From: JBMNUM01 sp050946275
GTDB taxonomy: Bacteria; Actinomycetota; Coriobacteriia; Coriobacteriales; CADBOM01
DNA: 12,254 nt
Reading direction: 5' to 3'
Assembly: GCA_050946275.1 (NCBI GenBank)
Contig: JBMNUM010000035.1
Coordinates: 1-12,254, forward strand
Every line of letters starts with the position of its first letter. Position 1 is the first letter of the stretch. Positions 1-6,813 of the stretch are shown one piece after another. The translations under genes and the position numbers were made by a program. Under the pieces are notes generated by a model, which saw only the letters and a program-made list of their open reading frames with translations, did not search any database and had not been told where the DNA came from.

Positions 1-100
1 AAGGCCCTAGAGCGCGAAGCGCTCCCTCCTGAGCTGCAGAAGCGGAGCGGGGCCACGCTTTGCGGAGCCTTGTTCCGGAAGCGGCCTCCCCTCCGGGGGC
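1..100. repeat. Palindromic repeat element, copy 1 (cut by the window's left edge)
   Basis: The visible part starts near the element's centre. GAGCGC (10-15), a GAA loop (16-18) and GCGCTC (19-24) form a perfect hairpin. Conserved blocks follow: CCCTCC (24-29), CTGCAGA (34-40), CGGAGCG (43-49), CACGCTTTGCG (54-64), AGCCTTGTTCCGG (66-78), then a CCTCCGGGGGC end near 90-100. The same blocks occur in the same order and orientation at 12198-12254. The terminal part also matches the reverse complement of 12106-12136, with about 22 of 31 positions identical. Each copy is therefore a long imperfect palindrome. The left arm of this copy would lie before base 1. I see no coding capacity. A dispersed intergenic repeat, a MITE or a structured RNA are all possible. 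Confidence 0.7.
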
Positions 101-120
101 GGACATTTCCAGCAGCCGCT
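80..120. other. Small nested hairpin at the edge of repeat copy 1
   Basis: AGCGGC (80-85) can pair with GCCGCT (115-120), enclosing CCCC-TCC-GGGG (88-98). There is no T-run after it, so it is a poor intrinsic terminator. It may be part of the repeat's end or help stop transcription from an upstream gene outside the window. Confidence 0.35.
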
Positions 121-140
121 GCCGGTCTTAGTAAGCACGC

Positions 141-180
141 ATCACGTACACACTCCCGTACGAGTGATAAGATTACATAG
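141..180 (+). promoter_or_regulatory. Extended -10 promoter with overlapping dyad
   Basis: TG at 165-166 followed by one base and TAAGAT (168-173) fits an extended -10 element. A poor -35 (CGTACA, 145-150) sits 17 bp upstream. Start of transcription would be near 180, giving a leader of about 44 nt before the SD-served GTG at 224. The spacer holds a perfect inverted repeat, CACTC (151-155) and GAGTG (162-166). A looser dyad, ATCAC-GTAC (141-149) and GTAC-x2-GTGAT (158-168), surrounds it. A repressor bound here would block the -10, but this is inferred from symmetry only. Confidence 0.45.
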
Positions 181-223
181 TCTATGGACTGTCCAAGCAC
201 AACTTACAAATGGAAGGGATAGC

Positions 224-907
224 GTGGCAGAGCAATCGACAGAGGTCGTCAAGGAGGGGAAGCGTACCGGCGAGTACCGGATCTTCACGCTACCTAACCT
301 GATTTCCTTCATTAGGCTGCTGCTCATCCCCGCATTCTTCGTCGCATACGTCGCGTTCGACAACGTCCCCCTTGGAGTCGTGCTCTTCGTCATCGCCGCG
401 TGCACCGACTGGATCGACGGTCTCGTCGCGCGCAAGACGAACACGGTGACGCGCGTGGGCCAGGTGCTCGACCCGCTTGTTGACCGATTCCTGCTCATCT
501 TCGGCGTCATCGCGGTATTCGTGGTGGGTCGCATTCCGCTGTGGGTGATGGTGCTCGTGTTCTCGCGCGATATCGTGCTCGGCGTGCTCACGCTCAAGAT
601 CAACGAGGATACGGGCGAGCCGCTCGGCGTCGTTTTCGTCGGCAAGGTCGCCACGGCCTTCATGATGACGTCGTTCGCCATGCTGATCCTCAACTGGCCG
701 TCGGTACCCGGCCTCGGCCTCTTCGAGATCTCCTGGCTGCCGGGCTTCGGCTCGGGCACGTTCTGCCTGGGCATCTTCCTTGCGTACATCGGTGTGGTTC
801 TCCAGTGGATCACGGCGGTTATCTACCTCTACCGCTGGATTCGCTATGGAACGACCAGCGCCGACCACATTCCTCCCGCGCCTCATGACCGGACTGATGC
901 GGAGTAA
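224..907 (+). CDS. CDP-alcohol phosphatidyltransferase (PgsA or actinobacterial cardiolipin-synthase type)
   Basis: This is a membrane enzyme that transfers a phosphatidyl group from CDP-diacylglycerol to an alcohol acceptor. The acceptor is either glycerol-3-phosphate (PgsA) or phosphatidylglycerol (CMP-forming cardiolipin synthase, common in Actinobacteria). The family signature D-x2-D-G-x2-A-R-x8-G-x3-D-x3-D is complete: Asp62, Asp65, Gly66, Ala69, Arg70, Gly79, Asp83 and Asp87 of the 227-residue protein. The protein has several hydrophobic helices, beginning with a TLPNLISFIR-like segment after a polar N-terminus of about 20 residues. The open frame extends upstream to a GTG at 164, but that lies inside the predicted promoter. 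The GTG at 224 has GGAAGGG (212-218) five bases ahead, so I chose it. The stop TAA abuts the ATG of the next gene, which indicates translational coupling. The segment after the signature (SRDIVLG, GKVAT, a C-terminal WITAVIYLY) looks to me more like the cardiolipin-synthase branch, but I cannot settle the acceptor. Confidence 0.88.
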   Translation: MAEQSTEVVKEGKRTGEYRIFTLPNLISFIRLLLIPAFFVAYVAFDNVPLGVVLFVIAACTDWIDGLVARKTNTVTRVGQVLDPLVDRFLLIFGVIAVFVVGRIPLWVMVLVFSRDIVLGVLTLKINEDTGEPLGVVFVGKVATAFMMTSFAMLILNWPSVPGLGLFEISWLPGFGSGTFCLGIFLAYIGVVLQWITAVIYLYRWIRYGTTSADHIPPAPHDRTDAE

Positions 908-3403
908 ATGACGATGGCGCCCAAGAAGACGTCTTCTCCGGCAAACACGCTTTACGAGCTCTCACGGTATACCTGGGATAAGAACCGCGCGGTCGAGAAC
1001 AGCAGCGAGTTCTTCTCGCCGGGCGAGGCCGTTCCGGCATCCATGCACAAGAGCGGCTCGGAGAAGGTCGTCAAGAAGCGCAAGGTGGAGAAGCCCGCCG
1101 AGGTAGACGGTGCGAATTCCAAGACCTCGGGCGGTTCTCCGAAGGCTGCTCCCAAGAAGGCGAAGTCGTCGAAGAAGGGGCAATCCAAATCCCCGAAGCA
1201 AAAAGAACCCAAGCCGTCGAAGGGGCAAGCTGCCAAGCCAGCTGCGCCCAAAGATGCTCCCGCCATCGGCAAGGGTGGCCAGGACGCACCCGCACGCCAG
1301 CGCGTCGAGAGCAAGGCGCGCCGTCCGAAGCGGACACCGGCTCCCGGCTCGTCCAAGGTTCCCGTGAAGGTCGGTGGGGAGAAAGACGGATCGCGCTTTG
1401 GCATGAAGTCCTCCAAGCGCAGCGGCGTGGATGCGATGGCGCAAGCCGGCGCCAATGGCAAGCGCAGGCGCAAGAAGCAGGGCGGCCAGCCTGCCGGGGC
1501 GCCGACGGGGGCTCCCGCGAAGAAGCCCGGCCGCGCCCGCTATATCATCCTGGCCATCGTCGCCATCCTGGTCGTCTTCTACGCGGTCGATACGGTGACG
1601 CAAGTCGGCAAGATCCATCGCGGCGTCAGCGTCGCCGGCGTCAACGTGGGTGGGATGACCGTCGAGGATGCCGCGCGCGCCATCGAGGCGGGCTACAACG
1701 TCGCGATCAACGGCAGCGACATCACGATGTACGCCGACGAGGAAGCGCGCGAGTCCGGCGCGGAACCCACGGTCATCTCCTTCGACTACGAGTCGCTCGA
1801 GTCTTACAACGAGAACCCGCCTGCCGGCCCCGTGTTCCAGATCTCCCCAGCGACGCTCGGCGCGACCATCGACGGCACCGCCCTCGCCGAGGAGGCGTAT
1901 CATGTCGGCCGCGGCGCCGACTTCCTGCTCGGCCGCCTGAAGGCGAGCACCGTCGGCACGAAGCTCGACCTCAAGATCGAAGTGCAGGGCGGATCGCTCA
2001 ACGCGCTCACGTCGATTCTGACTGACTCGCTCGGGACGCCGATGGTCAACCCCGGCATCCGCTTCGATAACGGCACGTTCACCACGACGCCCGGCAACGA
2101 CGGCTACATGGTGAAGACCGAGGAATTCAACAAGCTGATCAAGGAGGCGCTCCTCTCCGACAACCGCAGCTTCGTCATCCCCATGGGGGAGCGGAAGATG
2201 GAGGTTAAGGAGAAGGCCGCGACCCAGGCGGCGGAGACCGCCCAGCAGGCGCTCTCCGAGCCCATCACGCTCGTATACGGCGACAAGACGTGGTCGCTCG
2301 ACGCGAGCGTGCTCGGCCCGTTGGTCAAGACGTACGTGAACAAGGGCTCGCTCGTGCCGTATGTGAGCCTGCCGAAGGTCGAGAAGGCCATTCCCGAGCT
2401 CGAGGGGATGGGCGACGTCGGGCAGCCCGCGCAGGATGTGAAGTTCTCCTACGACGGCGAGTCCATCAGCTACGTCGAGGCGACGACGGGCATGAGCCCC
2501 GATTACGAGTTCATCACGAAGCGCCTGAACAAGATCGCGTTCGGCAACGAGTCGCTTTCCGAGGATGCGGGTGAGAAGTCGACCACGATCCTCGAGGATG
2601 AGGAGGCGCCCGCGGACACGAGTGCCGACGATGCCGCGCGCCGCGTCGTGATGACGCTCACGACGAGCTATCCGCAGTTCACGTACGAGGACGCGCAGAA
2701 GCTCGGCCTCAACGACTCGATGATCGCCTCCTACACGACGGAGTTCGATGGTGCCAGCGAGAACAAGGCGACGAACATCAAGCTGCTCGCCGACCTGCTC
2801 ACGAACACGGTCATCCCGCCTGGCCAGACGTTCAGCATCAACGAGACGGCGGGCGAGTGCAACGAGGAGAAGGGCTTCCAAGAGGCCGGCTCCATCCTCA
2901 ACGGCAGCGTCACCTCCGAGATCGGCGGCGGCATCTGCCAGGTCGCGACGACCATCTTCAACGCCGTGTACGAGGCGGGCTACCCGATCGTGGAGCGCCA
3001 CAACCACTCGAACCACATGGCGAGCTACCCGGATGGCCTCGACGCCTCCATCTCGTGGCCCTACATGGACCTGAAGTTCAAGAACGACACCGAGAACTAC
3101 CTGCTGCTCCTCGTCGACTACACCGACAGCACGCTCACCTGCTCGCTGTGGGGAATCGACCCAGGGTACGAGGTGGAGATGGAGACCGTCGACTGGCAGG
3201 AGGGCGGCAAGGCGACCGAGCGCACGGAGACCGACCCCGAGCTGCCCGAGGGCTACGAGGAGATCAAGTCCTATGGCAAGGACGGCCACAGCATCGTGAT
3301 CGAGCGCAAGGTCTACGACGCATCGGGAGACCTGCACAGCGAGGACACGCTCGAATCGGTCTACCAGCCCAGCGCGACGGTGACGGTCGTCGGCACCGGC
3401 TAG
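908..3403 (+). CDS. VanW family protein with Lys-rich cytoplasmic tail, peptidoglycan-binding-like repeat and C-terminal G5-like domain
   Basis: This is a large (831 aa) membrane-anchored envelope protein of the VanW/YoaR type, whose biochemical role is not established. Order of parts: a conserved-looking polar start (about 12-45); a Lys/Pro/Ala/Ser-rich low-complexity tail (about 50-209); one transmembrane helix (about 211-229); a GVSVAGVNVGGMTVEDA segment (about 239-256) typical of the peptidoglycan-binding module in YoaR-like proteins; a long extracellular region; the VanW domain (about 605-750); and a G5-like end (about 760-828) finishing in VVGTG. The VanW core reads GGGICQVATTIFN (673-685) followed by VERHNHS, as expected. 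Residue 677 is the conserved Cys. The ATG at 908 directly follows the previous stop. GGAG at 901-904 is only 3 nt before it but 9 nt before a second ATG at 914, so translation may start at 914. No vanH/A/X genes are nearby, so glycopeptide resistance is not implied. Confidence 0.9.
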   Translation: MTMAPKKTSSPANTLYELSRYTWDKNRAVENSSEFFSPGEAVPASMHKSGSEKVVKKRKVEKPAEVDGANSKTSGGSPKAAPKKAKSSKKGQSKSPKQKEPKPSKGQAAKPAAPKDAPAIGKGGQDAPARQRVESKARRPKRTPAPGSSKVPVKVGGEKDGSRFGMKSSKRSGVDAMAQAGANGKRRRKKQGGQPAGAPTGAPAKKPGRARYIILAIVAILVVFYAVDTVTQVGKIHRGVSVAGVNVGGMTVEDAARAIEAGYNVAINGSDITMYADEEARESGAEPTVISFDYESLESYNENPPAGPVFQISPATLGATIDGTALAEEAYHVGRGADFLLGRLKASTVGTKLDLKIEVQGGSLNALTSILTDSLGTPMVNPGIRFDNGTFTTTPGNDGYMVKTEEFNKLIKEALLSDNRSFVIPMGERKMEVKEKAATQAAETAQQALSEPITLVYGDKTWSLDASVLGPLVKTYVNKGSLVPYVSLPKVEKAIPELEGMGDVGQPAQDVKFSYDGESISYVEATTGMSPDYEFITKRLNKIAFGNESLSEDAGEKSTTILEDEEAPADTSADDAARRVVMTLTTSYPQFTYEDAQKLGLNDSMIASYTTEFDGASENKATNIKLLADLLTNTVIPPGQTFSINETAGECNEEKGFQEAGSILNGSVTSEIGGGICQVATTIFNAVYEAGYPIVERHNHSNHMASYPDGLDASISWPYMDLKFKNDTENYLLLLVDYTDSTLTCSLWGIDPGYEVEMETVDWQEGGKATERTETDPELPEGYEEIKSYGKDGHSIVIERKVYDASGDLHSEDTLESVYQPSATVTVVGTG

Positions 3404-3417
3404 CGCACCGGAGAAGG

Positions 3418-3451
3418 GGGCCTTGCCGCTCAGCTGCCGTAAAACAGGCCC
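3418..3451 (+). terminator. Weak hairpin after the VanW gene
   Basis: GGGCCT (3418-3423) pairs with AGGCCC (3446-3451) around a 22-nt loop that includes the palindrome CAGCTG. No T-run follows, so intrinsic termination is uncertain. It lies between the VanW stop and the next promoter, where a transcript end is expected. Confidence 0.3.
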
Positions 3452-3472
3452 TGTCATCCACGTAAAACCACC

Positions 3473-3506
3473 GGATAACCTTGCGAAGAGTAGTAATATA
3501 TCCGCA
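3473..3506 (+). promoter_or_regulatory. Promoter for the ACT-dac-gcvT-like operon
   Basis: TAATAT (3494-3499) is a good -10. There is no TTGACA-like -35. Instead GGATAACC (3473-3480) stands 13 nt upstream. The same box stands 12 nt before the -10 of the ftsK promoter. Predicted transcription start is about 3505-3507, which coincides with an in-frame ATG at 3506. Confidence 0.5.
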
Positions 3507-3560
3507 TGACAGACAAGGTGGCCGTGTTCGAGGACGGGCCGCCATGGGAGAATCCGCACG

Positions 3561-3566
3561 AGGAGG
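3561..3566 (+). promoter_or_regulatory. Strong ribosome binding site that decides the ACT start
   Basis: AGGAGG lies 8 nt before the ATG at 3575. The ATG at 3506, 69 nt upstream in the same frame, has no such site. The residues added by the upstream start precede the point where ACT domains normally begin. Confidence 0.75.
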
Positions 3567-3574
3567 CGGTCGAC

Positions 3575-4000
3575 ATGATCAAACAGCTCACGGTGTTTCT
3601 GGAGAACGATGCCGGCAGACTCTCTTCGCTGTGCCAGTGCCTCGGTGATGCGGGTATCAACATGACGACCATGATGATTGCGGATACGTCCGAGTACGGA
3701 GTCGCCCGCATCGTGTGCGACACTCCGGAGAAGGCCTGCGCCGTGCTCGAGGAGAACGGTTTTCGAGCCAAGACCGTCGAGGTCGCCGCGGTTCGCATCT
3801 CCGACGAGCCGGGTGGTCTCGCTAAGCTCATGAACGCGTTCGGCGACGCGGGTATCAACGTCGAGTACGCCTACTGCTTCGCTACGACGAACGACATCGC
3901 CACCGTCATCATCAAGATCAACCCCATCGAGGATGCCAGGAAGGTCGTCGAGTCGGCCGGATACTGCTGCATTCCCCCCGAGGAGATGTACCTGCAGTAG
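3575..4000 (+). CDS. Tandem ACT-domain regulatory protein
   Basis: This is a small soluble protein of 141 residues made almost wholly of two ACT domains (about 4-63 and 71-131). ACT domains bind amino acids or similar ligands and usually act as regulatory modules. Both halves carry the typical N-x-A/P-G-R/G-L turn after the first strand: ENDAGRL at 10-16 and DEPGGL at 77-82. Both also have the DAGIN segment (25-29 and 91-95). No catalytic or DNA-binding domain is present, so it probably acts by ligand sensing or protein contact. Stand-alone tandem-ACT proteins of this size are often found beside indolepyruvate oxidoreductase and aryl-acetate CoA ligase genes in anaerobes; here iorAB lies about 2.8 kb downstream. 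An in-frame ATG at 3506 would give 164 residues, but the SD evidence favours 3575. The next gene starts 23 nt after the stop. Confidence 0.88.
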   Translation: MIKQLTVFLENDAGRLSSLCQCLGDAGINMTTMMIADTSEYGVARIVCDTPEKACAVLEENGFRAKTVEVAAVRISDEPGGLAKLMNAFGDAGINVEYAYCFATTNDIATVIIKINPIEDARKVVESAGYCCIPPEEMYLQ

Positions 4001-4023
4001 CCTGCGGGTGCGAGGATCATTTC

Positions 4024-5346
4024 ATGGGGAACGAGGGGCTCGATAGCCAGATATCACCGATGCGCGCGCTTGTCGTGCGCATCGCGCTGCTCGTGGCCGT
4101 GGCGGCTGCGGTGTGCCTTACCCTGCCCGCCGGCGCACAGGCCGAGGTTTACGACACCGACATGGTGGGCACCATCGCGCTCTCCCAGAACGCCCAGGTC
4201 AAGGAAGAGGCTCCCGATGTGGTAGCCGGCTACGGCGGACTCGTGACGTCCGAGGGCAAGATCCTCTGGGCGCGCGATATCAACGCCAAGGTTCCCATGG
4301 CATCGACCACGAAGATCATGACGGCGCTCGTCGTGCTCGAGCAGGGCGCACTCGACGACCGCATCACCGTCTCCGAGAACGCGGCGACGATCGGCGGTTC
4401 CACGGCGTATCTCGTGGAGGGCGACACGCTCACCATGCAGGACATGCTCTATGCGATGATGCTCCCCTCCGGCAACGATGCTGCCACGGCGCTCGCGGAG
4501 CACTATGGCGGGACGCAGGGCGAGGCCGGCTTCGTCGCGCTCATGAACGAGAAGGCGGCTGCCCTCGGTATGAGCGGGACGCATTTCTCGAGTCCCACCG
4601 GCCTCGAGGACGAGGATAACTACACGACCGTCTCCGACTACCTCAAGCTCGTGACGGCCGCCATGGGCAGCAAGATGTTCACGCAGGTGGTCTCGACGCC
4701 CACCTTCGCGTACATGTCGTCGCAGCGAGGCTACGAGATCGAGCTCGAGAGCACGAACCTGCTCCTCGAGGACTACGACGGCATGATCGGCGTCAAGACC
4801 GGTTACACGGACGCGGCGGGCTACTGCTTCGTCGGCGCCGCGAAACGCGGGGACATCGCGCTGTACTCCGTCGTGTTCGACAGCACGGATGAGTGGCAGC
4901 GCTTCGCCGATACGCAGGAGCTCCTCGACTGGGGCTTCGAGCACTACCGCGTGGCGACGCTGCTCGACACCGAGACGGTCGTCGGCAACGCGGTCGACAC
5001 CGACTGGCTCGACAAGACCGTGCCCGTCGTGGCGGCCGAGCCCGTCACCCTGACCGTGTTCGACTACGATCCCGACATCACCCAGACCGTCGAGCTTAAC
5101 AACCGCGGCGGCATCGAGCGCGGCGTCCGCATGGGATCGGTGACGTGGACGCGCGGCGAGGAGGAGCTTGCCTCCGTGAACCTCGTATCGTCCGTCGACA
5201 TCGCACCGCCCGACATCCTCCAGTCCGCGCAGATCGGCTGGACGCGCTTCGCCAGCATCTTCACCGGCGACAAGATCTCCGTCGAGCAGTCCGTCGACCT
5301 CGCCCCGACGTTCCAGCTCATCGACTCCTACGGGAAGGCCGCGTAA
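4024..5346 (+). CDS. Secreted D-alanyl-D-alanine carboxypeptidase (peptidase S11, PBP5/DacF type)
   Basis: This low-molecular-weight penicillin-binding protein removes the terminal D-Ala from peptidoglycan pentapeptides outside the membrane, limiting cross-linking. All three active-site motifs are present: S-T-T-K (94-97, nucleophile Ser94 and Lys97), S-G-N (149-151) and K-T-G (258-260). A signal peptide (about 13-40) ends in AGAQA, with likely cleavage after Ala40. A PBP5-type C-terminal beta domain follows at about 320-400. The last 40 residues include a short, weakly amphipathic stretch that might touch the membrane, but no clear transmembrane anchor is visible. The ATG at 4024 has AGGA (4013-4016) seven bases ahead. 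A second ATG at 4060, nearer to the signal peptide core, has no SD. The length of 440 residues is normal for the family. The gene sits in an operon with the ACT protein upstream and the GcvT-like gene one base downstream. Confidence 0.93.
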   Translation: MGNEGLDSQISPMRALVVRIALLVAVAAAVCLTLPAGAQAEVYDTDMVGTIALSQNAQVKEEAPDVVAGYGGLVTSEGKILWARDINAKVPMASTTKIMTALVVLEQGALDDRITVSENAATIGGSTAYLVEGDTLTMQDMLYAMMLPSGNDAATALAEHYGGTQGEAGFVALMNEKAAALGMSGTHFSSPTGLEDEDNYTTVSDYLKLVTAAMGSKMFTQVVSTPTFAYMSSQRGYEIELESTNLLLEDYDGMIGVKTGYTDAAGYCFVGAAKRGDIALYSVVFDSTDEWQRFADTQELLDWGFEHYRVATLLDTETVVGNAVDTDWLDKTVPVVAAEPVTLTVFDYDPDITQTVELNNRGGIERGVRMGSVTWTRGEEELASVNLVSSVDIAPPDILQSAQIGWTRFASIFTGDKISVEQSVDLAPTFQLIDSYGKAA

Positions 5347-5347
5347 C

Positions 5348-6220
5348 GTGGAGGGCACCTCGACCGTGTCGGCTGGCCCCGAGGGGCTCCGGACCCTGCA
5401 GCTTCATGACGAGCACGTGCGTCTCGGCGCCCGTTTCGGGAGCTTCGGCGCATGGGAGGTTCCGCTCGATTACGGCATCGCGTTCTCCGAGACGCTCCCG
5501 CTCGACCACCCGCTCATCGCCGATGTCTCCTACCAGGGGGCGATCCACGTCACGGGTGCGGACAGCGCGCGTTTCCTCCAGACCATGCTCACCGCCGATA
5601 TCTGCTCGCTCGAGGTGCTGGGAGCGGGGGCTCCGGCCCTGGCCCTGACGCCGGCCGGTGAGGTGATAGACCTTCTCTACGTCATCCGCACCGGCGACGC
5701 CGAGTACCTCATCGTCGCAAGCGCCCCGAACACCGACGAGGTCGTCGAGTGGCTGACGGACCATAGCGCGGTCGCCGATGACGAGGGGAGGCTGTTCCCC
5801 GATGTCTCGGTCCACGACCAGACGGGGCAGCTCGCCGCGATCGTCCTCATGGGTCCCGGCTACATCGACATGCTCGCGGAGTTTGCCGCGGCACCCGAAC
5901 GGGTGCACGGCGGCTGGGAGGCCGGCATGTACCTCGGCTCCGACATCGGGGGCATCCCCCTCATGATGGTGCGCGTGCGCGAATGCGAGGATGCCGCCAT
6001 TCTCTACGGTGCGCCGGCCGGGCTGCGCGCTCTCTGGGAGGCGCTGCTCGGTTTCCCCGAGTTGCAGGCGGTCGGCTTCGACCAGCTCGTGCTCGCGGCG
6101 CGGTACCATGGCCTGTGGCTCGATGGGGTCGAGGAGGGCCGCTACCGCACCGTCGCCGAGGCCGGCCTCGGCCATCTCGTGCGCCCGGAGGGCGGTTTCG
6201 TGGGGGCGGCCGCGCTGTAG
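5348..6220 (+). CDS. GcvT-like folate-binding protein, shortened and with altered active-site signature
   Basis: The N-terminal half follows aminomethyltransferase GcvT (T-protein): LHDEHVRLGARFGSFGAWEVP (about 19-39), IADVSYQGAIHVTG (57-70) and ARFLQTMLTADI (74-85). It ends with the region matching GcvT's PVEAGLG segment. It stops at 290 residues, whereas GcvT is usually about 360, so the final beta-barrel domain appears missing. The GcvT signature G-G-x-x-D-D-L-x-V-Y reads G-E-V-I-D-L-L-Y-V-I here (104-113), so the second Asp and the Tyr are replaced. From family knowledge these positions contact folate or take part in catalysis. No gcvH or gcvP is nearby. It may be a folate-binding protein of another role (compare YgfZ) rather than a glycine-cleavage enzyme. 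The GTG at 5348 has GGGAAGG nine bases ahead; a GTG at 5366 with GGAGGG (5350-5355) is an alternative. The gene is coupled to the dac gene. Confidence 0.75.
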   Translation: MEGTSTVSAGPEGLRTLQLHDEHVRLGARFGSFGAWEVPLDYGIAFSETLPLDHPLIADVSYQGAIHVTGADSARFLQTMLTADICSLEVLGAGAPALALTPAGEVIDLLYVIRTGDAEYLIVASAPNTDEVVEWLTDHSAVADDEGRLFPDVSVHDQTGQLAAIVLMGPGYIDMLAEFAAAPERVHGGWEAGMYLGSDIGGIPLMMVRVRECEDAAILYGAPAGLRALWEALLGFPELQAVGFDQLVLAARYHGLWLDGVEEGRYRTVAEAGLGHLVRPEGGFVGAAAL

Positions 6221-6333
6221 GCGAACGGGCCCGGCGCCAATCGTCCCACCTCCCCATTTTCGGCTGCCATGCGGCTTGCCGTGCGGTAAGCTATCAATGA
6301 GAAAGAATCTTTTTCTTCGAGAGGAGGTGCCCG
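6221..6333 (+). other. Intergenic leader before the FHA gene
   Basis: This short gap has GC-rich palindromes (GGGCCC, GGCGCC near 6227-6238), a CGGC-TT-GCCG mini hairpin (6272-6281), an AT-rich patch with AAGA-A-TCTT symmetry (about 6303-6311), and AGGAGG (6322-6327) six bases before the FHA ATG. TATCAA (6292-6297) could be a -10 but has no convincing -35. It is unclear whether transcription restarts here or reads through from the dac operon. Confidence 0.35.
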
Positions 6334-6783
6334 ATGGTTCGAGAAGCGCATTGTCCCGTGTGCGATGGACCCGTCGAGCCCAACGCGACATCATGCGGTA
6401 CGTGTGGATTCAAGCTCGAGGGACGCACGGAGGAGTTTCCCCAGCTCGAGACGGACGAGAACGGCCGGGCGGTCGCGCCGTCCGCTGTGCACACGGAGAG
6501 CCCGACCCTCACCATCGTCAAGGGTCCGCTCGCTGGCGAGACGTTCAAGCTCACGAGCTTCCCGCTCATCGCGGGACGCGATCCGAGGTGCGACCTGTTC
6601 CTCAGCGACACGACGGTGAGCCGCAAGCATGCATCGCTCGACATCATCGACGGGGCGGTCGTGATCCGCGACCTGAACTCGCTGAACGGCACCTGGGTCG
6701 ATGGGCAGATCTGCGACACGGCGACGCTCGCCGACGGCGCGATCGTGCAGATCGGCACGTTCACCATGGTATTCGGGATCTAA
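6334..6783 (+). CDS. Zinc-ribbon and FHA-domain protein, GarA/OdhI-like
   Basis: This is a 149-residue soluble protein. The N-terminus holds a zinc ribbon with C7-x2-C10 and C21-x2-C24. The FHA domain (about 58-149) recognises phosphothreonine. Its key residues are present: G81-R82, S96-R97-x-H99, and D113-x-N-S-x-N118-G119-T120. The FHA part resembles actinobacterial GarA/OdhI, including the closing VQIGTFTMVF segment. GarA and OdhI bind 2-oxoglutarate dehydrogenase and related enzymes and switch on phosphorylation of an N-terminal Thr. Here the linker has Thr32 and Thr40 next to acidic residues (RTEE, LETDE), but the exact ETTS motif is absent and a zinc ribbon replaces the GarA tail. The gene lies 30 nt upstream of iorA, which encodes a 2-oxoacid oxidoreductase subunit, so a regulatory link is tempting but inferred. 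The AGGAGG site supports the ATG. Confidence 0.85.
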   Translation: MVREAHCPVCDGPVEPNATSCGTCGFKLEGRTEEFPQLETDENGRAVAPSAVHTESPTLTIVKGPLAGETFKLTSFPLIAGRDPRCDLFLSDTTVSRKHASLDIIDGAVVIRDLNSLNGTWVDGQICDTATLADGAIVQIGTFTMVFGI

Positions 6784-6813
6784 AGCGGGAAAACATAGGA
6801 AACGAGAGGACGA

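Noticed and set aside
908..3403. Vancomycin resistance gene
   Set aside because: The VanW domain alone does not confer resistance. No vanH, vanA/B-type ligase, vanX or vanRS is present, and VanW/YoaR-like proteins are ordinary envelope proteins in many Gram-positives.
962..3559. 865-codon open frame on the - strand opposite the VanW gene
   Set aside because: It is an antisense shadow caused by high-GC third codon positions. The product is an Arg/Leu/Asp/His-rich low-complexity string with no domain, while the + strand frame has clear VanW motifs.
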